From contig NC_087079.1 of assembly GCF_026151205.1 (NCBI RefSeq), positions 4,113,230 to 4,173,229 of the forward strand: DNA of 60,000 bases, given 5' to 3'. A model generated the notes under the pieces. That model searched no databases and had not been told where the DNA came from. It saw only the letters and a list, made by a program, of their open reading frames with translations. Origin of the DNA: Bolinopsis microptera. Lineage: Eukaryota; Ctenophora; Tentaculata; Lobata; Bolinopsidae. This document shows positions 11,538 through 22,088 of this stretch, piece by piece (positions within the stretch are counted from its first letter, which is position 1; the number at the start of each line of letters is the position of its first letter). Both the position numbers and the translations under genes were made by a program.

Positions 11538-14476
11538 AACAGACCTGGTATATTAGGACGCCATGAAACTATCGGACTACGATGTATGGGAACTTGCCAG
11601 TAGTACTACCTACTGGTATCTCTACAGTCTACATGCCAACCTGACAAAAAATGTTGGGTAAAATCTCCGGGTCTCCCCCGGCCAAGTGCACGATTTATTA
11701 TCATTAGTTATCCAGTATCATAAGTTCTTAGTTTACAATTGTACGAGGGTAGTATAAATTATAATGTGTGTAATAGAAGTGTACAAGGGTTGTATGTGCG
11801 TGATAGAGGTGTTTAGTCGTCTGCGCCACTATTGTCCTGTCGGTTCCATGATTTGTCAAAGGGTGTCTGCTGAACGAATGGATACAATGACCAACCTCAC
11901 GACACAGTTCCATGTTGTCACTCTATCAAAGGGTTAATTCAGTATCATTAATTGTTTATAGAACTGTTATAGGCTGGGAAACTATCGTGATGTACTCAAT
12001 CTTACACAGAGTTACAGAGCCGCTTATTTCAATTTTCAGGACATGCTTCCATGTTTTCCCTTATCTAGTTATGAAAGGTTGCAGAGTTGCGCCTAAAAAA
12101 TAAGTTACACTGATGTATAGCACCAACATGGAAATTTACCTTGTCTGAAACATGTTTCATGATGCAGTCTTTATTAGCAGTCGCGGCACCCCATACCATA
12201 GATTATTAGCAAATCAAAGGAATTTGAATGTTATCATCCACAATGTACTACTTTCTTTGGATTATATTTGGTGCTATACTCAATCAGAGATGACCAAGAG
12301 CAAGTAAGTTTGATGTTACTTGTAGGGGTTCTTCAAAAAGGTAAAATTTGAGCTTTCTTAAAAATATTTGGCGGCTGACTTCTGAAATTTTTCCGGCAAA
12401 ATTTGGGATTTCATATGAAAAAAAGCCTAACTAAAAATTCCACTCCAAAACTACAATTAGCAACAATCAGCAGAATAGTAATACTCACTATAAAGGTCAG
12501 TGAACGTATCGTGAGATTCTGCGGAAAAAATTGCAGACTCTAGGTTATCTAGAGAGTCTAGTATGGAGTGTTATATATACGAGCAGGAACCCGTGATTCT
12601 CTAAAACTCTAAAAGTCTAAAGTGGTGCCAAGAAATCAAGAGACGTTCAAGAAATTAGACAATCTTATTTATTTAATTTGTGATTTTGACACCTCTTGGG
12701 GGTCCATTTTTCGGGACCTAAATTATTTATTCCTTGGCCAATTTTTTATTTCTTTATACTGACCAAAAGGCCATAAGAGCATTCGACCCAGCCAAAAAAG
12801 TTTAAAAAGTATATCTTTTACGGTTTTTGCGGAAAGTTGATGCCGTGGTGTCAGTAAAATGGTACGGATATATCCATATATATCGTCTCGCTTTATATAT
12901 AATAGTAAAATTGACTCTGTTACATCGTTTCTTCTAATTCTTTCGTATATTATATATAGTAGTGTTGGTAACTAGAATGAACACCGATGCGCTGTTGTCT
13001 TAATGTTTTCTTATTGTTGTCTTAATGTTGCATCAGTGTTTGTTTGATTGAATTGAGTAGAAGAAAGGAAGTAGGTGTTCAATGAGGATCACAGCGTTCA
13101 ATGATGTTTAAACAAAACATTCTAATTGTTTGACCTGCTCTTCCCCATTGCTCTGTTGTTACACATTTTAAAGTAGCAACGTGTCAAAGTCTCCTTATTT
13201 AACGTTTGATATCTGTGAGAGCATTGCTTATATTAACTGTTGTCTGTTGTAAATTGTTGTTTCAATATCACCTCTTGCGTTTACCCAACCCATCATACAG
13301 CTTTTGAGTGTTCAGTAAATCTTTCTAATTCTTTTCCCGAAACTGCTACAGATTAATATACTTGTTATATTCCATATTAGAGTGACCTTTATCAGTTAAA
13401 GTATTTTTGTAAAGAAATAATTCATGACGCTTACATACTAAAGCAGGTAAAATGTCTAAAATTTCGTTGATGGTTCTACTTCTTATGGTCACTGTAACAA
13501 GTAGTTGGTGGTGGAGAAGAAAGAAAAATGTGTCTTGGCCTGGGCGTGCTAGCCCGAAACGAACCCAAGGTAGCCAAGGTAAAGCAACCATGGTGAGGTC
13601 AGCATCAATTGAGAATGAAAAATACAAGGTTCTACTGAAAGATTTGGACAAACCCTCTGCAGCTGCAGGCAAAAAACTCCTGTGGGATGCCACTAAAATA
13701 GTAGGAGAATATCTGTGCACTATTGGTGCAAAAGAATGTGAAGCCATCAAATATACCTCGAAGAGGCAGATATGGATGGAGGAGAAGGAAATTGATGACC
13801 AAGAAACCAAAGATGCTTTGATTAGTGATGCTAATAAGATCATGAAGACAAATCTTGAAAGCTTCATGATGTTGGACACCCTCAGAGATGTTTTGATAAA
13901 TCTGATCTGTAGCAACGAACCCGAACTATGTCCGTTCTGGAGGTTAGATTCTACAAGATAACGCTACTTGTAATGGTACCCATGTCTTGAAGTGATCTCA
14001 ATGATCATATTGTTGATGCAAAACATTTCTTTACATAACTATAAATATATATTTGATTGACCAATTTATTCAATGTTTGTGATGTATCAATAAAAAGTTG
14101 TCCTTTTCAGGAGTTACGAGAAAGATGCTGAAGCGTGGGAAGATAGTGTCAAGCCAGGAGATCATAACAAATACAGATTTTAAGTTATAAGGAACACTTC
14201 TTCTGTAGCCTGGTTTATTTGAACACTAGGCCGGATACACTGGTGAAATAGCATAATAGTGTGTGCATGTGGAAAAAGAAAATTTGCAGTTTTGCCATTT
14301 TTTGTCACTAGCTATGGAATAGATAATTATAAAATGTGCTAAAAATTAAATTTATCGTTTCCTTGAAAAAAATTCTTGTTTTATTTTTTAAATACATTTA
14401 ACTAATTACTTATCAACAAACAGATATAGGTTCTTTTTTAGTATAAAATAAATTATAGATGCTTTGCCATTTGCAT
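11538..14476. repeat. segmental duplication, copy B
   Basis: Second copy of 5761-8570, same orientation. It is slightly longer because of small indels and a 90-base insertion in the coding region. Positions 11538-13451 hold no other supported gene. Confidence 0.9.
13452..14183 (+). CDS. small secreted protein, copy B (altered paralog)
   Basis: Exons 13452-13942 and 14111-14183 give about 187 residues with the same splice sites as copy A. Two differences stand out. First, a 90-base in-frame insertion (about 13498-13590) adds 30 residues rich in W, K and R (SSWWWRRKKN...) directly after the hydrophobic core of the signal peptide. Second, a net one-base loss followed by a four-base duplication (TGGATGGA, near 13770) restores the frame but replaces EYLEEAD by YTSKRQIW. 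The CX6C pairs are kept (CTIGAKEC, CSNEPELC), as is the C-terminus KYRF. It may still be secreted if cleavage occurs at or before the insertion; otherwise it may be drifting. Function unknown. Confidence 0.55.
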
Positions 14477-15180
14477 ACCTGTGGGAGTTAACCTCCAAGG
14501 AGAGAATGCTTTTGGAGTAAAAGTAGGTGTAAAATTTGATTTACGATGTCAATCCTTCCCAACTCGGCAAGGCCCAGTGGTGCATCTTTCCGATTTTTGG
14601 TTGCGAGAAGAATTATCTGATGCGCGGAGCAGCTCAGTAGTACAAGTACTAGTGTAACAATCTTGTAATTTGACGAAATTTGTTGATTTTTTGGTATTAT
14701 TCTGTTATATCTTCGGTTCCTTGAATGAGATCATTCTGAAAAGTTGTGAAGACCGTCCAATATAATAAGGCTTTTACAATTGTTCCAAAAATTTGGTGGA
14801 TATCAGAAATGATATATGTTGATGAAAATTATGGGGTTCACATAGCCATGTCACATGTGTATACGCGTACTGCGTGACGCCGGACGCGCTTGCACTTGTT
14901 TCGGCGGTCGCGCGTTACTGCAAGCGAGAGGGCTCTGGTCAGATCAAATTATGGGGGAAAATAGGGCAAAATACGCTGTTTTAGCTGTTATGTGTAACAT
15001 AATAACTGTAATATTTGTCATAAGTTGTATGACCCGCCGCGCACGAGTGCGCGGCTCTCCCTGTATCGTAGAAACTCTACAGGGGTGAAGTGACAGTGCC
15101 AGTGGGGTCACCACGTGATTGGTGATACAATGTAATATGTAACATAATAACATAATCACAGTGCTGGCAAGCACGACCGT
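14477..15180. other. repeat-derived GC-rich segment, no gene
   Basis: Positions 15028-15080 carry the dispersed motif GTATGACCCGCCGCGCACGA, also found at 54154 and 54583, with related inverse copies at 18025-18120 and 55378-55432. Short overlapping frames on both strands do not look like genes. Confidence 0.5.
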
Positions 15181-15204
15181 TGCATTTATTGTGGGTATAC
15201 TATG

Positions 15205-15283
15205 TTCCCCATTTACTATTATACCCCCTTTACTATTATACCCCCTTTACTATTATACCCCTTTTACTATTATACCCCCTTTA
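15205..15283. repeat. 17-18 bp tandem repeat
   Basis: About four units of CCTTTACTATTATACCCC run head to tail. They lie immediately upstream of the GC-rich hairpin pair. Confidence 0.85.
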
Positions 15284-15311
15284 GCTTTGGTACACGTTAC
15301 AAGCCTCTTTT

Positions 15312-15369
15312 GTGCACGCGAAGCGTGCACTCCGGCCGGAGGCGGCGGCCGAAGGCCGCCGCCTCCGGC
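15312..15369. repeat. pair of perfect GC-rich hairpins with GAA loops
   Basis: Hairpin 1 is GTGCACGC-GAA-GCGTGCAC (15312-15330). Hairpin 2 has 16-bp perfect arms (15335-15350 and 15354-15369; arm core GGAGGCGGCGGCC) around a GAA loop. Both are fully paired by inspection and only four bases apart. They resemble double-hairpin mobile elements known from organelle genomes. Here they lie in nuclear-type DNA. Confidence 0.85.
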
Positions 15370-15474
15370 AGGAGTTTTCTAGGCATTAAGACTCATCGGA
15401 AGTCGTTCAGCAGATTTATTTTTAGTTCAAAACATTCTAATTTGATGTCAAAGATGACAGGAATAAAAAATAGT

Positions 15475-16041
15475 TATAAATCAAGAGGCTTGCATATAAT
15501 GAACATATTGACACGGGTGCAGAGTTGAGTCTGTACGGAACCTAGTAGTTTCAGATCCTTGTTTAACTTGCCGTACAGCAAGGTCGTCCACTACTTTAGC
15601 CCGGCGAGGCACATAACTCCCTCTACAACTCCATGACAAATGTTTCATATATACTAGCCGAGTTCACAAGAATATATCCTTGTGTTTGAGAAGAGCTCGT
15701 TAGAACTGCTTCCTTTCCCTTCAGTATCCCACAGTCTCTCGAGTTTCGTAACTGCCAGAGAACTCTCTTAAACAATTACTAGACTCGGTGATTATAAATC
15801 AAGAGGCTTGCATATAATGAACATATTGACACGGGTGCAGAGTTGAGTCTGTACGGAACCTAGTAGTTTCAGATCCTTGTTTAACTTGCTGTACAGCAAG
15901 GTCATCCACTACTTTAGCCCGGCGAGGCACATAACTCCCTCTACAACTCCATGACAAATGTTTCATATATACTAGCCGAGTTCACAAGAATATATCCTTG
16001 TGTTTGAGAAGAGCTCGTTAGAACTGCTTCCTTTCCCTTCA
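15475..16041. repeat. direct repeat of ~248 bp, two copies
   Basis: Copies at 15475-15723 and 15793-16041 (period 318) are nearly identical. Both start TATAAATCAAGAGGC and end CTTTCCCTTCA. The 69-base spacer is unique. No coding capacity was seen. Confidence 0.9.
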
Positions 16042-17339
16042 TGTTCAGATTTTTCCCTTATGTTCAGATTTTTAAGAAATTTGCATAAAATACTCGCCAG
16101 CACTGTTATACGAAATTCGGTAAAAAACCCAAAATCGCCATATTCAGGTGCCCTAAAAACCATGTTAAAATTGAGTTAGAGATCTGAAATTTTTCAGGGC
16201 GTCTAGACGTTGACCAAATTGACTGCAAAAAAAGTTTCAGGTTTCAGGAGCATCGGGAAATGGGTTTTCTAGAACCCCTGTTTTACGACAGATTGTCGGG
16301 ACATATACATATATATTCAGGGATAGACGCTTTGCCAGTCAATTGTAGCCTGTATTTAAGTGTCCATAGATTCAAAAGTATAAAAGATACAGCCATTTCC
16401 GACCACAGGTCTTGCAAATAATTGTTTACACTTTAGTTTACATTGTATAAAAAATTTATTTGACGTCATAAACACCCCTTGATGACGTCATCAAGTTAAC
16501 CGTTTTTAAAACTTGATTTTTGACAAAGTAATAACTTTTAAAATTAATTTTAACCCATTAAGGAGTAATTTTATTCAAAATCTGAGGAAATTTTCATCTC
16601 AGATAATTGTTCAAGCATTCTGAAAATCTACCGGAAAGTTTTTCTAGCTTGCTCCTTCATAAAGATATTTGTCATTGAAGTTTGTGCTTTTTTGAAGAAT
16701 TATTTTATAAAAACGTCAATTTTGCGATTTAGTATTCTTTGGTGTTGGGCCATGCCTTGGGTTGTGGAGCTCAGTTCTGCTTCCTATAGGTATAAATTGT
16801 GCATTAGGCTAGTTTTAAAGTTGAAAATCGAAAAGTTGCACACGTGGGGACACGCCCAAATTGATAGAAAATCGCTAAAATCACTGAAAATTGCTGTTTT
16901 CGTCATTTTCTGTCAACTTTAGAGTGCCGTTGTGATTACAGTTCTTCTTGAAATGCTTTCAAACTTTGCATGCTTATCAAGCTATATATAAAACAATTAC
17001 AAGCAAAAATTTACGGCGATTCAATATTGGATGCGCATGCAACGTCCGCTCAAAGTTTGCACGTGCGAAAGGTGAGAATTTTGCTCATTCGTGATTTCCA
17101 ACAAATTCTGCTTTGCCACGACAGTTTAATGTCATTATATATGAATTTAATGTCAACTTGAATGAGTATTAAGTGGTATATTCAGTCAGTGATCGACTGA
17201 TATGCTTACCTAAACACAAGGAAATGTTTTTAAAGGAAAAATTTTGAAATCGTTGAAACTTCCTCCTTATTATAATGAAGATACCAGTTTATATTTCGAC
17301 TTTATAAAGTACCCTGACATTATAATCAAAAAGAGATGA
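16042..17339. other. intergenic, no gene recognised
   Basis: AT-rich sequence with a few short open frames that lack codon structure or splice context. Nothing supportable was seen. Confidence 0.5.
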
Positions 17340-17849
17340 TATTTTACCAAAACCCATAATCATGGGTAGAGTGGACCGCTGCCAGTGTCTCTCTTTCCCA
17401 AACAAAAGGAAATGATATTAATTTGATTGACCGTTCTCAAATGCAAAATGATACCGAGAATGAAATCGGTCGCTCGCTTTTCCCATTCATTTACAATTGT
17501 AATAGATTAAGAAGAACTACCCAAAGGCAGCTGTACTCGGCAATAAAGATTCAATAAACTTCAGCTAATGCAATAAGTGATAACTACCACCCTTACCCCG
17601 AAATACTAGGTATCGACCCGAACGCAACCCAAAGAGATTTTTACAGCATCTGATTAACATGTAATCAATCGAAAATTATTACAATTCGTAAGCCGTGAAT
17701 GAATGGGAAAAGCGAGCGACCGATTTCATTCTCGGTATCATTTTGCATTTGAGAACGGTCAATCAAATTAATATCATTTCCTTTTGTTTGGGAAAGAGAG
17801 ACACTGGCAGCGGTCCACTCTACCCATGATTATGGGTTTTGGTAAAATA
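17340..17849. mobile_element. MITE-like element with 152-bp perfect inverted repeats
   Basis: Arms 17340-17491 and 17698-17849 are exact reverse complements over all 152 bases read, starting TATTTTACCAAAACCC. The spacer is 206 bases. TA lies at both outer ends, so a TA target duplication as in Tc1/mariner elements is possible. There is no coding frame. Perfect arm identity suggests recent origin or gene conversion. Confidence 0.85.
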
Positions 17850-18205
17850 ATAACATAATAATATAATGTTTGATTGTAGCGCGATGCGTTACTGTGCCGT
17901 GCCGCGCACTCAATGAGGCTTCTCACGCTTCTCCTGGCTAGATCGGCGAAATGCGCTACTGTGAATGCTCATTGGATGTTACATACAGCGCACTTGACAA
18001 GCAATCATGATTCACAATTCACTTGTATCACGTTGTGACCCCCACGCGCGGTGTTTCACTATAATTTCAACGATACAGGGGGAGCTGAGCACTCGTGTGC
18101 GGAGGGTCATACATCGTATGACAAGCATTCACGTGATCGTTCAGAACCAATTACAGCCGCGCAAAATATCGCGTGCACGCCAACTACCAATTGAAAAGAA
18201 GTGTT
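17850..18205. other. dispersed GC-rich repeat, no gene
   Basis: Positions 18025-18120 contain an inverse, diverged copy of the GTATGACCCGCC family (TTGTGACCCCCACGCGCGG ... GGGTCATACATCGTATGAC). The open frame over it is a by-product of the repeat. Confidence 0.5.
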
Positions 18206-18373
18206 ACCTGGGGACCTCAGGCTATCATGTTCATATAAACATAAAGATTACTATCAAATAACGGAGTAGTTCGCTGTTTATTAGTCTCATGATTGAAATA
18301 CTGATATCTGGATATAATCCGGTTGGAAGAGACAAGGACAAGTGAAACAAGGAAGTTAGGAGTAAGGGCAAAT

Positions 18374-18397
18374 TTTCGGCGTCAACGCCATCTTCAG
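18374..18397 (-). ncRNA. hammerhead-ribozyme-like core, 3' repeat
   Basis: On the minus strand (same sense as the RT frame) the terminal repeat contains CTGAAGA, a GGCG-TTGA-CGCC stem and GAAA, which is the CUGANGA ... GAAA core of hammerhead ribozymes. One extra T lies next to stem II. Hammerheads are known in Penelope-like repeats. I could not draw a complete stem I/III, so activity is unproven. Confidence 0.5.
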
Positions 18398-18593
18398 GCT
18401 AAAATTGTTATAAATGTTAGTATATAATAAATGCTTCTATACTAGTTAAAATGCTAAATTAAAATTACACACACTGAATACAGGTTACATCAAATGGTAT
18501 TGTACATTACATTGAAAATAGTGATGTACACACGTTTTACACTCTGTCCAAGTACATAATATCTACTGAACAGCAGGGTCGTGTGCTATTTGT

Positions 18594-20489
18594 TTAAATT
18601 TGTCTTTGAATATGTTGTAAAAGAAATCCCTTAAGCTTCTCGCACTCTTCTTTGTTATTGATACTAGGTTTAAATAAATTAATGTAGTAAGCTTCTGTCA
18701 CTTTACGTTTAATGGTGCTATATAAGTTAATTTCTAAAATATCGAAGGAAATATCTGGTTCTATGTTATCGTGAAACTCTGAATAATGAGCAGCCAACGC
18801 ATTATCAGGATAGGTTAAAGGCCTGTTGACTGCTCTTCGATGCTCTGAAAATCTATCGTGTGCTGTTCTACTCGTTTCCCCTATATATAGCTCTTGACAT
18901 AATTTACACGTAACTTTGTATATGACACATTTTGGTTTGCAGTCGTGATTTGTTGTGATGAGTGGACATATGATACAGTTTGGTATGGTGCAGTGTGGTT
19001 TGTCGTGTGGTCGTGATGAACATAAGATCTCTGCGAGTTTCTTACCTGGTGTGAATATGAATTTGACCGGTAAGTTGTGTGAGAGGGCAAATTGAGTGAC
19101 TTCTTTGGAAAATGGCTCGTTGATGAATGGTAGAGTGCATGTTACGTGGTCGGTATCTTGTATGTTTGATGATGAAGGGTTATGACGTGTTGTAGGTGAG
19201 AGAGGGTGAAGTCGTCCTGTTTTGTTTATACGTCGTGGGTCTTGGTAACCGTTGTTGACCAACAAGTTGTCTACTATCTTCATGGACTCTTCTTTATACT
19301 CTGGTGTTGATGAGCAAAAAGCAGCCGTTTTGTAGAAGTTCTTGATGGTTGCTACTTTAGTTCCCTCATTGTGGTGGCTGTTGGCGTGCAGTGTGATATT
19401 CTTTTTCTGCTTCTTTCTGTAGAATTTGTGGTGTAGTGTTCCCTGTTCGTCGATCTTTATCTGGGTGTCGAGGAATGGGGTGAAATCCTGACGGCTTTCC
19501 GGATAGTCAATTTCCCATTTGAGCAACTGGTCTGGGTCCTCGTTTGAGATGGACTCCACTATCCTCAGAGCTTCTTCTTTGGAGCTGGCTAGACTCCCGG
19601 CATCATCCACGTATCTCCGGTAGAATGAGACGTGTAAATCAGTGTAAATCGATCTTCTCTCGAACATATATACTCGTACTATCGCTCCTATTGGTGATGG
19701 TTGGCACCCCATGAAGAGACCAATTTTCTGGAGGTAGAGTCTTGAGTGATATGTAAAGTATGAGTTGGTGAAGACGAATTCAAGGATCTTGTGGATGTGC
19801 GTGAGTGTTAGACCCCAGGTGTCGAGGTCTTCCCAATGTTCTTCGGTGAGTGTAATGAGGTCTTGAATGCAGCCACTGATGTTGATGTTTGTGTACAGTG
19901 CTGTGACGTCAGCTGTGAAGAATGAGAGACCTGAGAGTTGTTGATGTGACATGTTTTGAAGCTCTTCTAGGTGAGTGTGTATATTGCTCAGGTGAGATGG
20001 AACATGATTAAGCAGAGGAGATAGAATAGATTTAACAATCCAAGCAAGCTTCTCAGAAGGGGAATTTATACAAGACACAATTGGACGTATTTTACAATTA
20101 GAAATAATATCTACATCTGAAACTAAGGCATTACAATCAAATTTATGAGTTTTCTGTATTAAATAAATAGTCGGTAGTTGGGTATTATGTGATTTAAATA
20201 AGTCTACTGTTTTGCTGTCATAATTACACATCCTACTTATCTCTGTCCATAACACATTACTCTCAGTCTCTAGTCTCTCAGTAACCCTGTTGATGAGGCG
20301 GCTGTAGGAGACTTCTGAGGGGTTTGCTATTGGTTGGATCCGATTTTGTCGCGTGGTGGTAGGTGCAACGTAGGTGTACGCTTCTTGCGAGGTCATGTCT
20401 GACAGATGTTTCTGCGTAATCTGCTGTTGTACTCCACTGCTCATAATCACAAACTCACCCCCCTTGTCGCTTCTCGAGAACAACAACAA
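18594..20489 (-). CDS. Penelope-like reverse transcriptase + GIY-YIG endonuclease
   Basis: An open frame of about 630 residues. It starts within the RT at SRSDKGGEFVIM (the D-K-G-G motif) and has no clear ATG start; the first internal ATG is in VIMSSG. It continues through FTADVTALYTNI (motif A), MGCQPSPIGAIV (motif B) and YRRYVDDAGSL (catalytic YVDD, near 19605). The C-terminal GIY-YIG nuclease shows CVIYKVTCKLC, LYIGETSR, RFSEHRR, and the glutamate in TEAYYINLFKPS, preceded by a Cys/His linker. The order RT then GIY-YIG is the canonical Penelope order, opposite to the element at 2388-5185. It reads without stops but lacks its N-terminus. Confidence 0.85.
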   Translation of the reverse strand: MLLFSRSDKGGEFVIMSSGVQQQITQKHLSDMTSQEAYTYVAPTTTRQNRIQPIANPSEVSYSRLINRVTERLETESNVLWTEISRMCNYDSKTVDLFKSHNTQLPTIYLIQKTHKFDCNALVSDVDIISNCKIRPIVSCINSPSEKLAWIVKSILSPLLNHVPSHLSNIHTHLEELQNMSHQQLSGLSFFTADVTALYTNINISGCIQDLITLTEEHWEDLDTWGLTLTHIHKILEFVFTNSYFTYHSRLYLQKIGLFMGCQPSPIGAIVRVYMFERRSIYTDLHVSFYRRYVDDAGSLASSKEEALRIVESISNEDPDQLLKWEIDYPESRQDFTPFLDTQIKIDEQGTLHHKFYRKKQKKNITLHANSHHNEGTKVATIKNFYKTAAFCSSTPEYKEESMKIVDNLLVNNGYQDPRRINKTGRLHPLSPTTRHNPSSSNIQDTDHVTCTLPFINEPFSKEVTQFALSHNLPVKFIFTPGKKLAEILCSSRPHDKPHCTIPNCIICPLITTNHDCKPKCVIYKVTCKLCQELYIGETSRTAHDRFSEHRRAVNRPLTYPDNALAAHYSEFHDNIEPDISFDILEINLYSTIKRKVTEAYYINLFKPSINNKEECEKLKGFLLQHIQRQI

Positions 20490-20496
20490 TTTTAGC

Positions 20497-20520
20497 CTGA
20501 AGATGGCGTTGACGCCGAAA
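20497..20520 (+). ncRNA. hammerhead-ribozyme-like core, inverted 5' repeat
   Basis: The same CTGAAGA / GGCG-TTGA-CGCC / GAAA arrangement, in the other 110-bp repeat and therefore antisense to the RT frame. It is identical to the minus-strand copy at 18374-18397. Confidence 0.45.
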
Positions 20521-20957
20521 ATTTGCCCTTACTCCTAACTTCCTTGTTTCACTTGTCCTTGTCTCTTCCAACCGGATAATATCCAGATATCAGTATAAAG
20601 ATTACTGATTAGGCGGAATGACAGGCTGAGTGCGGCCCAGTAAAAAGAAGTAACGTATGCACTACAAAAGCCGCGCGCTGAGTTAGATTGTCAAATCTGA
20701 TTATTTGATTGTAAAATCGCATAAACGCGCTTACTTGCGCTGTTTAGAAGGTTTAATTTCGCCAGGCTATGTTTGTGAACATAATACATAATAGCTTAGC
20801 CTGGGGTCGGCCATAGGTAAGGGTTAGGGTTGGAGTTACTCATAAAGATCAGTATATCTTGCCATAGCTTACTTGTTACTGGGCCGCGCTCAGCCTGTCA
20901 TTCCGCCTAATCTCTATTCGTGTTTATGAACATGATAGCCTGACGTCCCCAGGTAAG

Positions 20958-22088
20958 CCATAGCAGTCGCTGTCCTAATGGCAATACCATTAGTACGAGC
21001 TGGTAGCTGTCTGTCTACTCGCCCGGTTAAGGGCTAACGACCGACGTATGTAGAAACTGTTACAATTACATATTATATTGTCTTTCTAGAGAGCAAAGTA
21101 AAGCAAAGGAATATCAAAATCACCCACTTTGTCTGTGTTATTATTTGATTGACGATGTCAATCCGTCGAGATCGTTGCTCTGCGACGGATTCGATGCGAA
21201 GCAAGAATGCTAGTTTGCGCGGCGCGTTGAAGCGGCGAAGTCCTCCAATGTTATTATGTAAAGAAATTAAATAAACTCTTTCCCGGGGAACTCAGGATTT
21301 TGAGTTCATCATTAAAGATATGCGGTGGAATGACAGGCTGAGCGCCGCGCCGCCCAGTAAATAAGCTTTAGCTTTAGCAGGTAAACTTAAAGAATGCATG
21401 GATCACAGTTAAGTATCCACCCACGCTGATACCGAATCGCCCCCCCCACCATGATATAAGGGTAAAATGATCCCCTCGAGCTAGAGAACGGATCGAAAAG
21501 TCACGTGACAGTGTTTGATCATCATCCGCCACTGTGCGCTGTGCCATGTGCACAGTGCACAGCGCATGCACAGCACACCGTGCACAATACACAGCGCACA
21601 GGGCACAGTGCACAATGCAATGCACACAGTGCACAGTGCACAGCGCACATCGCATAGTGCACAGCGCGGAGCAAATATTTTGCATGCGGTGTCTACTCTC
21701 AGGAATCTGGTCGGTCGGATACGCCAACTTATAATTAAGTTAGCTCATTAAATGCAGCACTAAATGCAATATGCTAAGAAAACCGGAGCTCGAAGTCGAA
21801 ATGAAGTGAACGATTGAGTTTAATTTACAGTGACGAAATTAAATTCGATTTGATTCATTCACAATCTTTGAAAAATAAAATTATACAACATAATTTTTAG
21901 AAATATCTAAATAAAACTGCTGGAAATTTGCATACATAATCATCTACATTTACTTATTACTTTATCAATGTAATCAAACACAAAACAGACATAGTAACTT
22001 TGTTATTAAAATACATAATACGATACTTAAAATATACCTAACAATCTTGAACCTGGTCTTTTGTACCAGTTCTTTTGTACCATCTACA
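20958..22088. repeat. repeat-rich intergenic with GTGCACA simple sequence
   Basis: Positions 21530-21670 are a low-complexity run of CACAGTGCACAGCGCACA-type units, giving spurious Cys/His-rich frames on both strands. Positions 21140-21240 (TTGATTGACGATGTCAATCC, GCGCGGCGCGTTGAAG) resemble 55075-55290, a dispersed family. Positions 21735-22088 are AT-rich, with the 3' flank of the minus-strand MYND gene. Confidence 0.6.

Larger units (their letters stand above)
18253..20594 (-). mobile_element. Penelope-like retroelement with C-terminal GIY-YIG, nested
   Basis: 2342 bases, flanked by a perfect 12-bp direct repeat, ATAAAGATTACT (18241-18252 and 20595-20606). Inside are 110-bp terminal repeats in inverted orientation (18300-18409 and 20485-20594) with one mismatch seen. 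The left side has a 47-base tail outside its repeat. Inverted or partial terminal repeats and 5' truncation are usual for Penelope-like elements. The coding region begins at the conserved RT motif without the usual N-terminal extension, so this copy is 5'-truncated. It inserted into an older MITE. Confidence 0.85.
18206..20957. mobile_element. mariner-like MITE split by a Penelope-like element
   Basis: The left end (TTACCTGGGGACCTCAGGCT, 18206 on) is the reverse complement of the right end near 20957 (…AGCCTGACGTCCCCAGGTAA), with TA at both outer edges. Between them lies the retroelement 18253-20594, flanked by the 12-bp duplication ATAAAGATTACT. Removing it leaves a MITE of about 400 bases. 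That MITE contains another inverted pair (GATTAGGCGGAATGACAGGC near 20609 and its inverse near 20890-20910). Confidence 0.7.

Noticed and set aside
21374-21751. Cys/His-rich frames resembling zinc-binding proteins
   Set aside because: They are translations of the CACAGTGCACAG simple repeat. They appear in several frames on both strands.
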